A stretch of DNA of 64,000 nt from Stereocaulon alpinum (taxonomy: Eukaryota; Ascomycota; Lecanoromycetes; Lecanorales; Stereocaulaceae): positions 310,001-374,000 of the forward strand of contig JAEUBA010000017.1 of NCBI GenBank assembly GCA_018257865.1, given 5' to 3'. Below, one piece after another: positions 1-11,271 of the stretch (position 1 is its first letter; the number at the start of each line of letters is the position of its first letter). Below the pieces are notes generated by a model. The model had not been told where the DNA came from, did not search any database, and worked only from the letters and a program-made list of their open reading frames with translations. A program made the position numbers and the translations under genes.

Positions 1-3000
1 GACCAAAGTCAACCGGTAGTCGAGGCTCCTCCTCCCACTGGAGGTTTTCATCAAGCATGGAAAATGGAAATCCCGCATTACTTGTGGTCATCCCCATACC
101 GATGTCATGGTGTCATACGTGTAAAAGAAGGAGAAATGCGCAACCCTGCACGGCGGTTTGAAAGAAGCTAGCGTGAGAACATTGGTTGGCATCTAAGCGT
201 CACATCTAGCACAGTTGAGTACATCTGTAAGGCAACGAGCCCCGGAGAAGCGTGCAACCAGTTTTTCTAGTCTGTGTTCAGCTGCCGCGGCTTACAAACT
301 TCGGGGCTCATTCAAGGTCATGAGCCCACACATAATTTTCAGAAGTCATTGCATCTTCTATTAGATGATATCTCGCTGGTCAACACTTCTCACATCCTCC
401 AGTGCCCTTGCCTGGCAGATTCATTTCCCTTCCCACCACCACCTGCCACCTCTCGTCCGTTCGAATCATGCAATGCTGCTGACTGATAGGCCAACAGACC
501 GTAGACCGAATGACCTTTTATCAAGGTCAGCCGAATGCCAAACTTAAATGGTCTATCCGAATGAAAAGGCGTACCTTAGAGCGGCCAGACTATGTAGTCC
601 ATAAGGCTGTTTGTCCAACAGGTCGTCAAAACTCTACACCCTTCAGTATGCTACCAGCGGAGGGTTCAATTGGCGAAGTCACACCTTTCCTTCTGCGTGC
701 ACTCGATGTTCAATGACAATCAGTATGTCACTGGTACTGAGCGTCTTCTGGAGGTAGCTATGACGTTGCCAACTTTTGGTCAAAAGAGTGAAGAAGTCAT
801 CTGGCTGGAAGTACCTCCTGACGCCGTTTTCATGGCTCTGATGCTGTTGCCGTTGGTGTCTCGCCTTGTGTATGTAACCCATCGTTGTTGCCGAGTACAG
901 TGGGTAACGAACGATGATAGTGTTGCCCACTAAGTCTCGGATTTAGTAAGGCTCGCGGATGGAGATGTGAAGACTTACATAACGAAATCTGATGGAGTCC
1001 AATTTGCCGTCTACATCCCGTTGTTTTCGAAATGTATGGATGCTCCAAAGCTTGGGAGATTGCCGAGAACAGATGTGGTGGTTAGGCTGGAGAGAGTAGC
1101 CACGGTGGCGAGAATTGAGGTGGTTTGCGATCATTGGAGACTGTATCGAAAGAATTTTCGCAAGATTTCGTGCCGAGACCGAAAACCCTAAAATGTTCGA
1201 GATATATAAAGTATGAGCCGAAGCCCAGCCAGCAGTTTAACCTCTTCCCTCCTCCATCAAGCATATTTGTCTCATCATGAAACATCAGAGCGGTAATTTT
1301 CATTTTGGCTTCCAGTGGGGAGGGAGAAGCTACTACTGGCCTTTGTATGTCCACATGCACCCAACAAGCCGAAGCCTCCTCCAGTGTTCATCGCAGCGAG
1401 TGATGGTTTCTTCTGTCCGGGTAGTGTCAGCATCGTCGAGGGACCATAGCTGTGACAATGATGACCAGCAAAGTTGCTGCATACCTGTGAAAGGCCTCCG
1501 CACCCATGACCTGCAAACCATCGGAAGGAAGTGGCGTGCGGGAGGCCATCAAGCAAGTCTGAGTCACTTGCTGTGGCAACATAAAGAGCGTGAGGATGAT
1601 TGATAGTGGCCAGCATGGACTGCTATGGACGTCAAAGGTTTCAGTGCGATTGTTCTCAGCCTTCTCATGTCGCCCTTGAGGGACAAAAGCCTCGGACTCA
1701 AGGGCTTTGGAGGAGGTGCATGGTAAGGATGGTTCAAAGGAACCAGGTCTGGAAGGACAAGAAGGATAGTATGAGTGATTGGGATTACTTCCAGGGTCGA
1801 GAGCAAATAGAAGAACAAAGAATGGTGCTGTATAGTGGAGTGATGGTTGAGAAGCAAAGAGTTGTAGGATGGAGGAAGTAAACAAGTGGGATCTCCCTAT
1901 TTATGCCTGAGAAGATGAGCTAACGTACCTTCTACTGCGAGAAAAGCAGCTTGGGAAGGCAAGCGTCAGCATCGAAAGCCAAGAGGGAAGGAGCTGGGTC
2001 GAGAGGGTGCGCTCCTGCCACTGATACGTAATCCCACACTCAATTCTCGCGTCTACTCCTTCTACACTAGACTGACTAGAAGAACTTATCGCAGGAGCAC
2101 TTCCCTCTTTTGCATGCAAGTGTCAATCATCGGTTCGTCATTTCCTCCCTTATTACTGTGTGACTTATCTCCACAGGCAACGGGTCCAACAGTTACTCAT
2201 TGGCACTCTCAGAAGTGCAAGTACAAATTACAAGAAGCTTCTCGAGCAGTGGCTACCCCTAGTCTGACAAGCAGTCCCATCAATTACGAGTGCCGCAATT
2301 CTTGAATCGTCCCTCCTACCAGCTTCGAGCTCCGTCGCGGTGTTATACGCCATGCAGTCTACTCGCTTATCGCCAGACAGCCGTGAAATTTTCGAATCTA
2401 GGACTTCCTATGTCTATGCAGTCTGGCTATGAACCTCGTAATATCGGCTATGGAGTGGTCCCACTCCTTCAGTGCTCCTGACTTCAATCTACAGAATCTA
2501 TAACATCGCATAAAGCGCCTCTTTCCCAAATGTCAAAGACATATCTGGAGAAGGCCTTGTGCAAGGAAGCCTTCATTGATCAGCAAGCCTACGTCTAGAG
2601 TCGACCGATGCAGGTAACGGTTCATACTCTAGTACTACGTATTCTAAGATCTACCATTATGTCTCAAGCGCTTTCCCCGATGCCGAACCTGAACGCTAGC
2701 ACGAGCCTCAAATCCTACAATGGCGGATCTCGTAGGCAAATATAGTCGAGTTGCCCAAGAATGCAAAATCAAGGAAACTGCGATAGAAACTCCTTCCTCC
2801 AAAAGCCACGCTTTGGCGTCTCATTGGCGGAACCTTCCATACTCCAACCGACCTGCCTTACGGGCTTGTATCAATGATTTGCTGTAATCGTGCTCCGATC
2901 AAGTCACGAGGAAAAATTCTCGGCACCCAGCCTAGAGGGTCAGATATAAGCATGTAACCAGCTTGAGATAGTTACTTGTTTCTGCCCCGAATCAAAGCAT

Positions 3001-3819
3001 GTAGCTGACCGGTAATGTCATCAAAGATGTAACGCAGCACTTGTCTAATTTATAAACGTGCGCTGTTTTTCATAATCCATGAATGATATTGATACAATTC
3101 CATTCCGCTAGCACCACACAGCGCCTCCTCTAATCAAACACTTACAGAACACTTTAAAATTACCAAAACGTCAAGCCTCCATCTCCCCTCATATATGCTG
3201 TTCACAGACAACGTCACATCATGCGCCTGCCACCTGTGCTGATTGCCAAATTGACATGTCATAGACACTGCCCTTCGAATTCCATTCCCACAGTATAATT
3301 CGAAATCGTGCACAGTGATTATTGTCTTATCAAACCATTTAATCCGCGCCCAGGATGTCCTTGGAAGATGTGAGAGAGGAAACGACACTTGCTTTCCCTC
3401 GGTGTACACGCTCAGGTGTTCAATGCGTATTCTCCCTTGGCAATGACCGGGAGTTCTACTGCAGGCATACTCTCACCTAACTTGAAAGCGGACTAGATGT
3501 CAGACGAGGCGGATAGACACGTGAGCCACAAGAGACTCAATTTCAGACAGGCATTCTAGGAGCAAAGTCGCGGGAATGGTCTTCTCGATCGTCGTTTCCA
3601 TTACACATCTTAGAAGACATTTTTGGGACTTTGGTCTGGACTGAATCTCTCCCATCCATACGATACATTGTTGAAACGGTCAAATCTCACAGATATGCGA
3701 TACCCCCAAGTTCCAATCCTAGGTAAACACATGTGGCTAAATGAATGGATAGAAAATCATCAACTCGTCACCTTTTCCCTCCCATTCCCCTCTTCGCATC
3801 TCTCACCACCTCTCCACAT
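1..3819. other. Gene-poor stretch, no supported gene
   Basis: Only short, mutually overlapping open frames occur here, on both strands, and none has a recognisable domain or a convincing splice structure. The longest, on the minus strand at 1427-1885, could encode 152 residues, but nothing in it resembles a known family. Base composition looks ordinary rather than AT-rich, so I see no sign of heavy repeat-induced point mutation. A diverged or lineage-specific gene could be missed. Confidence 0.5.
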
Positions 3820-4377
3820 CTAGTACGGACATTGAATTTGACAATACGCCCTCGTCTGCACCTGGGGTGGACCCACATCCACCGTTTGCCCGGGACCTAC
3901 GTTCGTAACGGAGCCGTCTATTCCGTAGAAGGTCCAGTACTCGTAGTTACCCGTGCTGGGGGTGTCGAGATTTTCGATTTTGGAGACGGAGAAGGGGACA
4001 TCTGTGATGGGAAATTGAGTGTTAGCGTTTGGTGGGGGAACGCATGGGTTTATGATCTGTCTTGGGGGAATGTGGATTGATGCAGATGACGTGTTGGTGG
4101 AGTCAAGATTGCAAGCGTGGTTCAAGGGGGGTTACGTATGGATCAAAAGCAGTTTTTGGAATGGAGGTTGGTGAGACATACCAAGATAGTCAATTTGGTA
4201 GTTGATTTCATAGCTGATGGTCTGTTCCACTCCGGCAGCGCCGTAGAGGGTCGCACTGCAGGACCGACCGTGAGCGTTGGGGTTGCAGGCTGGAGGTGGA
4301 GAGTTGGGAGCAGGAGCTGGGGCTGAGTGGGCAAGGGCAGTGAGGAGAGCAAGGATTGATGTGGTGGTGAACTTCAT
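3820..4377 (-). CDS. Small secreted cysteine-containing protein, two exons
   Basis: I do not recognise the family. The first exon starts at the ATG at 4377 and opens with a clear secretion signal: a short basic start, a hydrophobic stretch (SILALLTALA) and an Ala-Pro-rich segment after the likely cleavage site. The second exon ends at a stop at 3820 with a Tyr/Gly/Val-rich segment and the C-terminal sequence AYCQIQCPY. Five cysteines are present in all. The splice junction is uncertain. The strongest donor (GTATGT, first base 4181) does not keep frame with the acceptors I can see, whereas a weaker GTAACC donor (first base 4135) joined to an acceptor ending at 4061 does, giving a 75-base intron. 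Size, signal peptide and cysteines fit the broad class of small secreted proteins or effector candidates. Function is unknown. Confidence 0.6.
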
Positions 4378-6202
4378 GTTGGTGACTTAGTGGTTGACTG
4401 CTTTAAGAACTGCTTTAAGTTGACGGGTCTGGATTGTGTATTAGATTATTGTTGGTTAAGAGGGATGTTGAAGGAAAATAACAGCAGCGCGAAAAGCTGC
4501 TTTTATGTATACTTCATCGACACAGCCTCACCGCAAAGCTGACTGCATCGTCGACACCGGTCGGTACGACAATGGTACCGTGACCTCACCTGATCTTTGA
4601 GTTGTTCGTGCCCGTATACATTGCCAAGATGCACGATTAGGATTAGACAGCCAATACGAGGGCAGGCCAACTGACCGCTTTTCAGTCCCATGATCATGCT
4701 ATGTTCCAATTGCGGATGATTATTGTTTGATTCAGCCAGCCAGGAGCAACTCAGCCAGCCACGAACTTCGGAATATTCCACACTCTCATATACGCTGGTC
4801 GAGCAAAGGCGCAACTTGGAACTTTAACCGAATCTATGTCAGCCACGGCCTTGGCGGAAGGTTATGATTGGACAACAAGCGGTCACATTGTTTGGGATTA
4901 CTATATGAGTGTAGTAATACGAATCATCTTCTGCTTACCGGTTACAGTGCCAGTTTGCATTGTTTATTCAACAGTGGAAGTGGAAGTCACATGGGATGCC
5001 GCCTATCACACGTAGGTACTCATTGAGCACTAAAAAGGGAAGTTCCTCGGATCGGACAGTTTCGCTTCAATCTGTCCTAGTCCAATTCAGTCGTGTAAAG
5101 CTCGCTTATCATGTTTTTGGAGCAGTTGTTGAAGAAGCGGTGCAGTAGCTTATGAGGTTTTGGTCGTGTAGCCGTCAAAGGTAATTATCCGTGAGTAGGA
5201 CATGTAATGCGTGTATGGCGCGTGTTCCACCAGACGGAAAGAACCCCGAGGCGCCCATCCCATTAGCGAACTGGTCGGGTATCTTGGTGGGTCTAAGGTT
5301 CGACTCATATGCCCGCAACGCTCCGTTGTAAACAGCGTCGACACCTTGCCTAAGCGGATCAGTTTGTGGATACAGGAAGCTAGGTCTAGAGGGAATTTAC
5401 GAGGCCTAGATCGACATTCAGCTGTGCAAGGGAAGAAGATGAGAAGATGGCCCCACTGGCGAGGAATCTGACTGTGTCTTAACATCGGGGGCTGAGTGCA
5501 GGGTTCCTCAAACGAATGTGGAGTGACCGAAAGAAACCATCAAAATGCGGAAACGAGGAACACTCAGTCTGCCAAAACTCAGACAGAGACATCAGAAACG
5601 GCGGCGGAACTTTCCGTATATAAGCATGAAGACAACAATGTTAACATTGACTGAGGCTGAAGCACAATCCGGCTGAAAGTCAAGGCCCGCCATCTAACAA
5701 AGACGTGGCCCGCCTGAGTTCCGTCGTCACTCCCAATATCATGATTATCATGTAAGGCGAGATGCAATGGTTAAGTGACCAGCGGAAGGTGTGAGCTACA
5801 AGCGTTTCAATTGCGTACGAGTATCATGGTAACAACGTCATAGGCCTTTCGGAGGGTTAAAATTTTAGTGTTTGGTTGACCTGTACAGTCCTGGGACGCC
5901 AGTCGAGAAGCATGAAGAAAGATCCCAGGTGTCTTCCATGTGGAGTAAGTACCCGTTGAATCATTGAGGGGAACTCTGGGGGGCTTTAGGATTAAGGCGC
6001 TGGCAGCGTAGTCATAGGCGGGGTGGGTAGCGGCCGGATGCCTGACGGATGCGCCTTGAAGCCGAACAAATAATCTGCGTACTGACATGCCTCATCAGGC
6101 CAGAGGGCTTACCAGGTCTGATATGCAGGGTAATGTCATCATGGGAATGTTGTAGAGAAGCAGCGTTGGCAGCGGAAAGACCAGTCGAGCCAGTCAACTT
6201 CG

Positions 6203-6242
6203 ATGCCAAGAGATAAAATGCCAAGAGATCAGATGCCAAGAG
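6203..6242 (+). repeat. Three spaced copies of ATGCCAAGAG
   Basis: The decamer starts at 6203, 6219 and 6233, spaced by 16 and 14 bases. The same core, TGCCAAG, recurs in an inverted arrangement near 8812 and as a 9-base tandem near 44869. Confidence 0.7.
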
Positions 6243-8806
6243 CTGACGAGTCGGAATGTCGCACTCATGTTTAGCTTTTTCTTGATACCACTATCATCTC
6301 CCACCTATACATCATAGGTGACATGTCATGGGAGACATTGGGAGTTGACGAAATGATCCTGAAACTCACAGCCCGGAGTCATGCCGAGGACCTGTCCGAA
6401 TTGATCCCACCTTCGTCCTACTATTACAAGTCTCGTCGATTTCTGTGACTTCCTCAAGACAATCTGGGAGTCGCAACGTCCGTATAGGCATTACTCCCAC
6501 ACTAATCTTGAGATCTGCAGTGGTATCAATCCATCTGTAAGGTGCTACGACGACTACCAAATGAATGCTGCCGTTGTTCGACTAGCGTCTTGGCAACTAA
6601 AGGTCACGACAAAACACAGAGGATTCCTGCAAGGATATCACAATCGCAAACGAATCTAGAAGCCTCGTCAGCCAGCGATGGCTGCACTAAGCAGTGTCTC
6701 TTGGATTTTATCAGATTCACAACCCTCCCACTTACGAAGTGCCAACACAAGCCGAGTGCTCCTACGGCAGGGGTAAAGCCTTTCACGTTGCTGCCAGGTC
6801 CGAGATCCTGAGCGGTATCCTGCTGGCAGCTCCTTTCCGTCGGTGCCGAGTGACATCTAAACGCTCCACCCTCCTCGGAGCGGATGCTTTGTCCTCCCCA
6901 AGGCAGCTTTTGATCGACTTACCGCATTAACAAGATTTGGTGTAATTATCATTTCTCCTGCTCTTTCTCCCACAGCCATGCCCACTCATGCATCTTGAGC
7001 GTTAACTACGTCTCTAGTGGCACACCAAGCCTCCTCTACGGTCACTGCCAATATTCAAGCGAACGCCAGCGCCCGAAAGCAACACCACTTGTTGTCAGTA
7101 ATTGTGGTCCAATCCTAGATCATATAGCTGCTAAGATTGGGGGATCTGTATGTACCCAGTCGAGCCCAGCGCCGTTTCATCTGATTATGACGGACTAACG
7201 GCCCGTTGGGACGCACTTTACGGAGCCCAAACACTGCGACAAGTCCTTCCGCCCAGATCTCGTAGGAAGGCTCGACGGGAAGCCTTACTTACGGCCAACC
7301 CAATGGCATCTTTGGGTATGGGAACGCACTGTTCGTCCAAAACGAGGATCCCCGGCGCTACCCTACATCCCGAACCTTACAACAATGACTTGCGCAAAGG
7401 ATGGGATTTACTGCGAGAAGGAAAGGTATAGATCCTTAGACAGCACCACTCTGAGCCTACCGACAATTGCCATCGCTAACAGCGCCCCGGGAGAAGCCAA
7501 TGCCAGCATTCACTTGGTCATGAGATGTCTGGCGACGGTGGTGTAGCTATGCCAACGGGGCCCAAGAACACATGCTCAAGGCTTCTGAATCCATGCAAGT
7601 CTGGAATCCTTGTTATAGATGGAACTTCATACACATCTAATGCATCTGGCCATGGAATCCAATGATTCGATATTCACATCAGGAGCCTGAACTATGTATC
7701 GGGTCATGCTGAATCCATCAGCTCAGATGCGGTTGCAGTAAGTGGCATCCCATGTTCCAGAGGGCTCCATCGGAGAAACAGGATTGAATAAAACAGCGCT
7801 TTCGTCGGGAACCCAGCCAATATCTCCGGACCACTCTGTCTCCATCAGCTCTGGTCTCGGCCTTTTACCGACAATTCTCCCTCAACGCTACAGTATGGTA
7901 CTACTACCACTCCTTGAACTTTACACTAAGCTCCTAAGCACAACAACCACAAGTTCTTCAATTACGAATAAAAAAGAGGTCCATTGAAGATAGTTAGGCC
8001 TGCGGTTCGTACCAAGATCTTGTGACGACAATGGCACTATCAAGTATTGACAGAGCAGATCCTATCGTAGTAGGGTCCAGGACAATACTGGTAGTATCCG
8101 GCACGGAATACCAAATCAGACTGGCCAAATCCTCATCTGCGATCATACCATCAACGGTACGATACCATGGAGTTTTCGTCTCTAATCGCTACTGTGCTAT
8201 TCGTGTTCAGCTTCACGGCTTCGACTCTGGGACTGTGAAACCACCACGAATGTAAGTAGTCCTCGCATGCACACCTCAATCCATGTTCACCTCATCCCCC
8301 AGGTCGAGCCTCAGATACACTGCATTTTGGAAATTTGTCCACGTTCAATACCATCTCTGCATTCCCTGCTCCTCCCAGCAAAGAAAACTGTATAATGGCC
8401 ATTCACATGCCACACGAATTTCCTGTCATACGCAACTTCTTATTCTCTAAGCAAACCCCACATCCCTGTTCCTCTACCCATACCACTCCACCCCTTCACC
8501 ATGGCCTCAGACAGCATACAGCATGAACGTCCCCCAAACCTCATCCCTACGAACGACAATTAACTTGACCTTTCTCCTCTTCCCCAGTAATGCGCAGCAC
8601 GAAAACCAAACCTCTTCCCCTATAACACGGCTTCAACACCCCACCACCCCCCCGTCTCTCCCAGAAGCGTCCAAACCCACTACACCCTGCCCTCCCTTTC
8701 CTTCCCTCTCTTCCTTCCTTCCTCTCACCCCCACATCATCCCTCAACGAATATCTCGCCTCCCATCCCCCACCTCCCACCTCCGAAACCTCAACTGTTGA
8801 AAGTGG

Positions 8807-8870
8807 CCTGCATGCCAAGGATGACGAAGCCTTGGCATGATGACTCAGCCTTGGCATCTTGGCATGCTAA
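8807..8870. repeat. Nested palindromic segment built on TGCCAAGG / CCTTGGCA
   Basis: ATGCCAAGG is followed within about ten bases by its inverted copy CCTTGGCAT, and a second pair, TGATGACT / AGTCATCA, encloses further CCTTGGCA and CTTGGCAT copies. The segment could fold into stem-loops. It sits exactly where a C-rich, possibly formerly coding block ends and just before the G-rich minisatellite, so it could be a breakpoint or the end of a small inverted-repeat element. That role is inference. Confidence 0.6.
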
Positions 8871-8964
8871 GTCATCACCACTGTACATAGATCGCGCATG
8901 TAGCACTTAGCATCTAACAAGCAAGTGGTCTCCCCTATATCATGACAATGTATGTGGGGTGTGC

Positions 8965-9760
8965 CAGCCCTGTTGGGCTTTGCGGGGGGGTGTGGAGGTG
9001 CGGAGGTGCGCTGAGGTATTGGAGGGCGGAGATTTTGCGGGGTGGAAGAGATGGGGTGCAGGAGGGCAGATGGATGGGTTGTATATATTGTGGAGGGACG
9101 TACATATGTGTGGGGAGGTACGCGGTGGTAAGTAGAGTGGCTGCGCACTACACCACACTATATGCGGAGGCTTGCTGGGTTCCGTTGGGGGTGGGGAGTG
9201 TGGAGGTGCGCTGAGGTGGCGTGGGATTGCGCTGAGGTGGTGGGAGGCGGAGATGGGGAGGAGGGTGGAGTGGAGTATTAGCTTGGATATACAGGGCTGA
9301 GGGTGGAGTGGCGGGGATACGTGAGGTGTACATATATATCGTGGAGTGGCTGCATATTACCTGCGAAGCTTGCTGGGTTCCATTAGGGGTGGGGACTGTG
9401 GAGGTGCGCTGAGGTGGTTGGGGGCGGAGATGAGGGTGGGTGGAGTGGAGTATTAGCTTGGATATGCAGGGCTGAGGGTGGAGTCGTGGGAATGCGTGAG
9501 GTGTACATATATCGTGGAGTGGCTGCATATTACCTGCGGGGCTTGCTGGATTCCGTTAGGGGTGGGGGGTGTGGAGGTGCGCTGAGGTGGCGTGGGATTG
9601 CGCTGAGGTAGTGGGGGACGGAGATCTGCCGGTGGGTGTGTGGGGAGGGCTTAGGGAGGAGGGTGGAGTGGAGTATTAGCCTGAAGATGCTAGGGCTCAT
9701 GGTGGGTGGGGTAGAGTATTGGCTTGAAGATGCCGAGGGTGTAATGAAGAGGTGCGCGAG
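8965..9760 (+). repeat. G-rich minisatellite, about four diverged copies of a 175-200 bp unit
   Basis: The sequence GCTTGCTGG followed by TTCCGTT and a run GGGGTGGGG begins copies at 9170, 9368 and 9541, and an earlier, more diverged copy lies at about 8965-9165. Each unit also carries GTGGAGGTGCGCTGAGGT and, in most copies, GTGGAGTATTAGC and a GTACATATAT..GTGGAGTGGCTGC segment. The + strand is strongly G-rich with many GGGG runs, and the minus strand produces only low-complexity His/Pro/Thr frames. No gene is supported within it. Confidence 0.85.
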
Positions 9761-10125
9761 GTGTCCATATCTTGATTTGTATTTGTTTGAGGGGTACATC
9801 TCTTTACCTTGATTGGTACATCATCAGATCGACTTCGTATCTACTCGGTCTTCATCAATATGCTCATGCGGTGCCACGAACACATATTCTCCAATTGTGA
9901 TCAGATGCGCAGTAAGGTAGGTCATTCGGAGAATCGATGAACTGTACGTGCTGGATATATAGGTTGAGACAATTATGTCGGAATGTTATTTGAGAGTTGA
10001 TGAGGTTGATTGGACGACATCTGTAGTGATGAGGTCATGCATAAAAATGAGATCTACCTACCTTGGCGACAATTATGTCATAATCCGATACACTGTGTGT
10101 ACATACATGATAGTGACGGTAATGC

Positions 10126-11271
10126 TTAATCGAGGCCGTGGATATGCGCAGGAATGGTGGTCTCCTGTCCACGCCAGAGCTTGTCGCCACCATCTCTCTT
10201 GGTGAGAGGCTTGCATTGCACACGAGCAGCGACGTTATCACAATCCAAGAGCATTCGCTCCTCATTCACTTCTGGTGATCTGCTGATATGCTTCGGAGCA
10301 CCAGCATTCTTGGTGCCCTCCTCAGAGTGCTGTGCGGCATCCTTCTTGCAAAGCACACCCCCAGCAACATCAACGCAATTGGAGACATCTCGCTTCCTAA
10401 AGAGTGAGAGGTCGGACTTACTAAGGAATTCCCAGGATATTAGTCCATCGTTGTCTTCTTCGCCACGCTTTGCAAACTCAGTCCTATCCGTTGGAGCGTG
10501 TTTCTTGTAGTATCCCATGTATTTGACCGAAGCAGGGATATACTCGTCTTGCTCCCGCGGTGGAGGAGCGTGCTTGTCGTTGACACCGCGTTGAACGACA
10601 AGTCTCGAGTATGCCACTGAAGTTGAGTAACCCTCCCCGCTATTGATCGTGTCTCGTTTTACTTTCTTAGCCTTGACTGTCGTCGATGGTGTTGAGGATG
10701 ATGAAGCGTCCTCCTTAAGTATTCTCACGTACTCCGGAACAACCTCAGTGTCAATGTTCCAGCCACTCAGCTCCACGAATGGATAGCCTTCCTCTTGTAG
10801 ACGCCGAGCTTCACTTCTCTTTTGGTGGTCACCGTTGGGGGATGCCAGCTTTGCGTGGCCTGAGGGGACCGGTCGGTGAGAGTCCGTGTCGTTGCGACCC
10901 TGTGTTCCGTTCAGGTGATGCGTGCTATTCTTCCTAGGCCTAACGTCATCCAAGTCCTTGATGATCCTATCCACAGTCCCGTTCCCATGCTCGCAATAAT
11001 GATGCGTATTGTTGCCATGATGGCTAATGAAATTGTGTCTTGGGTATTGGCTTGCATCGAACGTTGGAAAGGGCGAATCGTTGCCTTTGCGAGTGTGTGG
11101 GACGCCTGTTGCCGTTGGGACTGGGGACTGGTAGGGAGTACTGATACCCGTGTAAGCTAGCAGTAGACCTGTTTCCGTCAGTGTAGGGGTGCTGCTCGCT
11201 GCTGGTAGAGGACTAGCGTTAATGGTATCAGACGCGACAGTAACAAGAATGAGAACGAGAAGCGTGGCCAT
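10126..11271 (-). CDS. Secreted precursor-like protein with five KR sites and paired C-x8-C motifs
   Basis: No known family is recognised. I place the start at the ATG at 11271 because it opens a typical signal peptide (ATLLVLILVTVASDT); the frame upstream is open but lacks such a signal. The predicted protein has 381 residues. After the signal it is rich in Ser/Thr/Pro/His and has about five N-glycosylation sequons (NNT, NGT, NST, NGT, NDT). Five Lys-Arg pairs follow (HQKR, VKR, AKR, RKR, TKR), the usual cleavage sites of the Golgi protease Kex2. In the last third, two segments resemble each other: NCVDVAGGVLCKK and DCDNVAARVQCKP, each with two cysteines eight residues apart. Dibasic sites flanking repeated cysteine pairs suggest that short peptides are released after secretion. 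It could equally be a heavily processed cell-wall or secreted protein. No neighbouring biosynthetic gene lies within 3 kb. Confidence 0.65.
   Translation of the reverse strand: MATLLVLILVTVASDTINASPLPAASSTPTLTETGLLLAYTGISTPYQSPVPTATGVPHTRKGNDSPFPTFDASQYPRHNFISHHGNNTHHYCEHGNGTVDRIIKDLDDVRPRKNSTHHLNGTQGRNDTDSHRPVPSGHAKLASPNGDHQKRSEARRLQEEGYPFVELSGWNIDTEVVPEYVRILKEDASSSSTPSTTVKAKKVKRDTINSGEGYSTSVAYSRLVVQRGVNDKHAPPPREQDEYIPASVKYMGYYKKHAPTDRTEFAKRGEEDNDGLISWEFLSKSDLSLFRKRDVSNCVDVAGGVLCKKDAAQHSEEGTKNAGAPKHISRSPEVNEERMLLDCDNVAARVQCKPLTKRDGGDKLWRGQETTIPAHIHGLD

Larger units (their letters stand above)
4378..8964. other. Gene-poor stretch with short repeats and a possible gene remnant
   Basis: No intact gene is supported. 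The stretch contains three spaced copies of ATGCCAAGAG near 6203-6242, a C-rich block at about 8460-8800 with a possible broken gene start at 8501, and a palindromic segment at 8807-8870. Short frames around 7.0-8.3 kb look like decayed coding sequence, with fragments in different frames, but I cannot assign them to a family. Confidence 0.45.

Noticed and set aside
1427..1885. 152-residue minus-strand frame
   Set aside because: There is no domain, signal peptide or splice support, and two other frames are equally open here.
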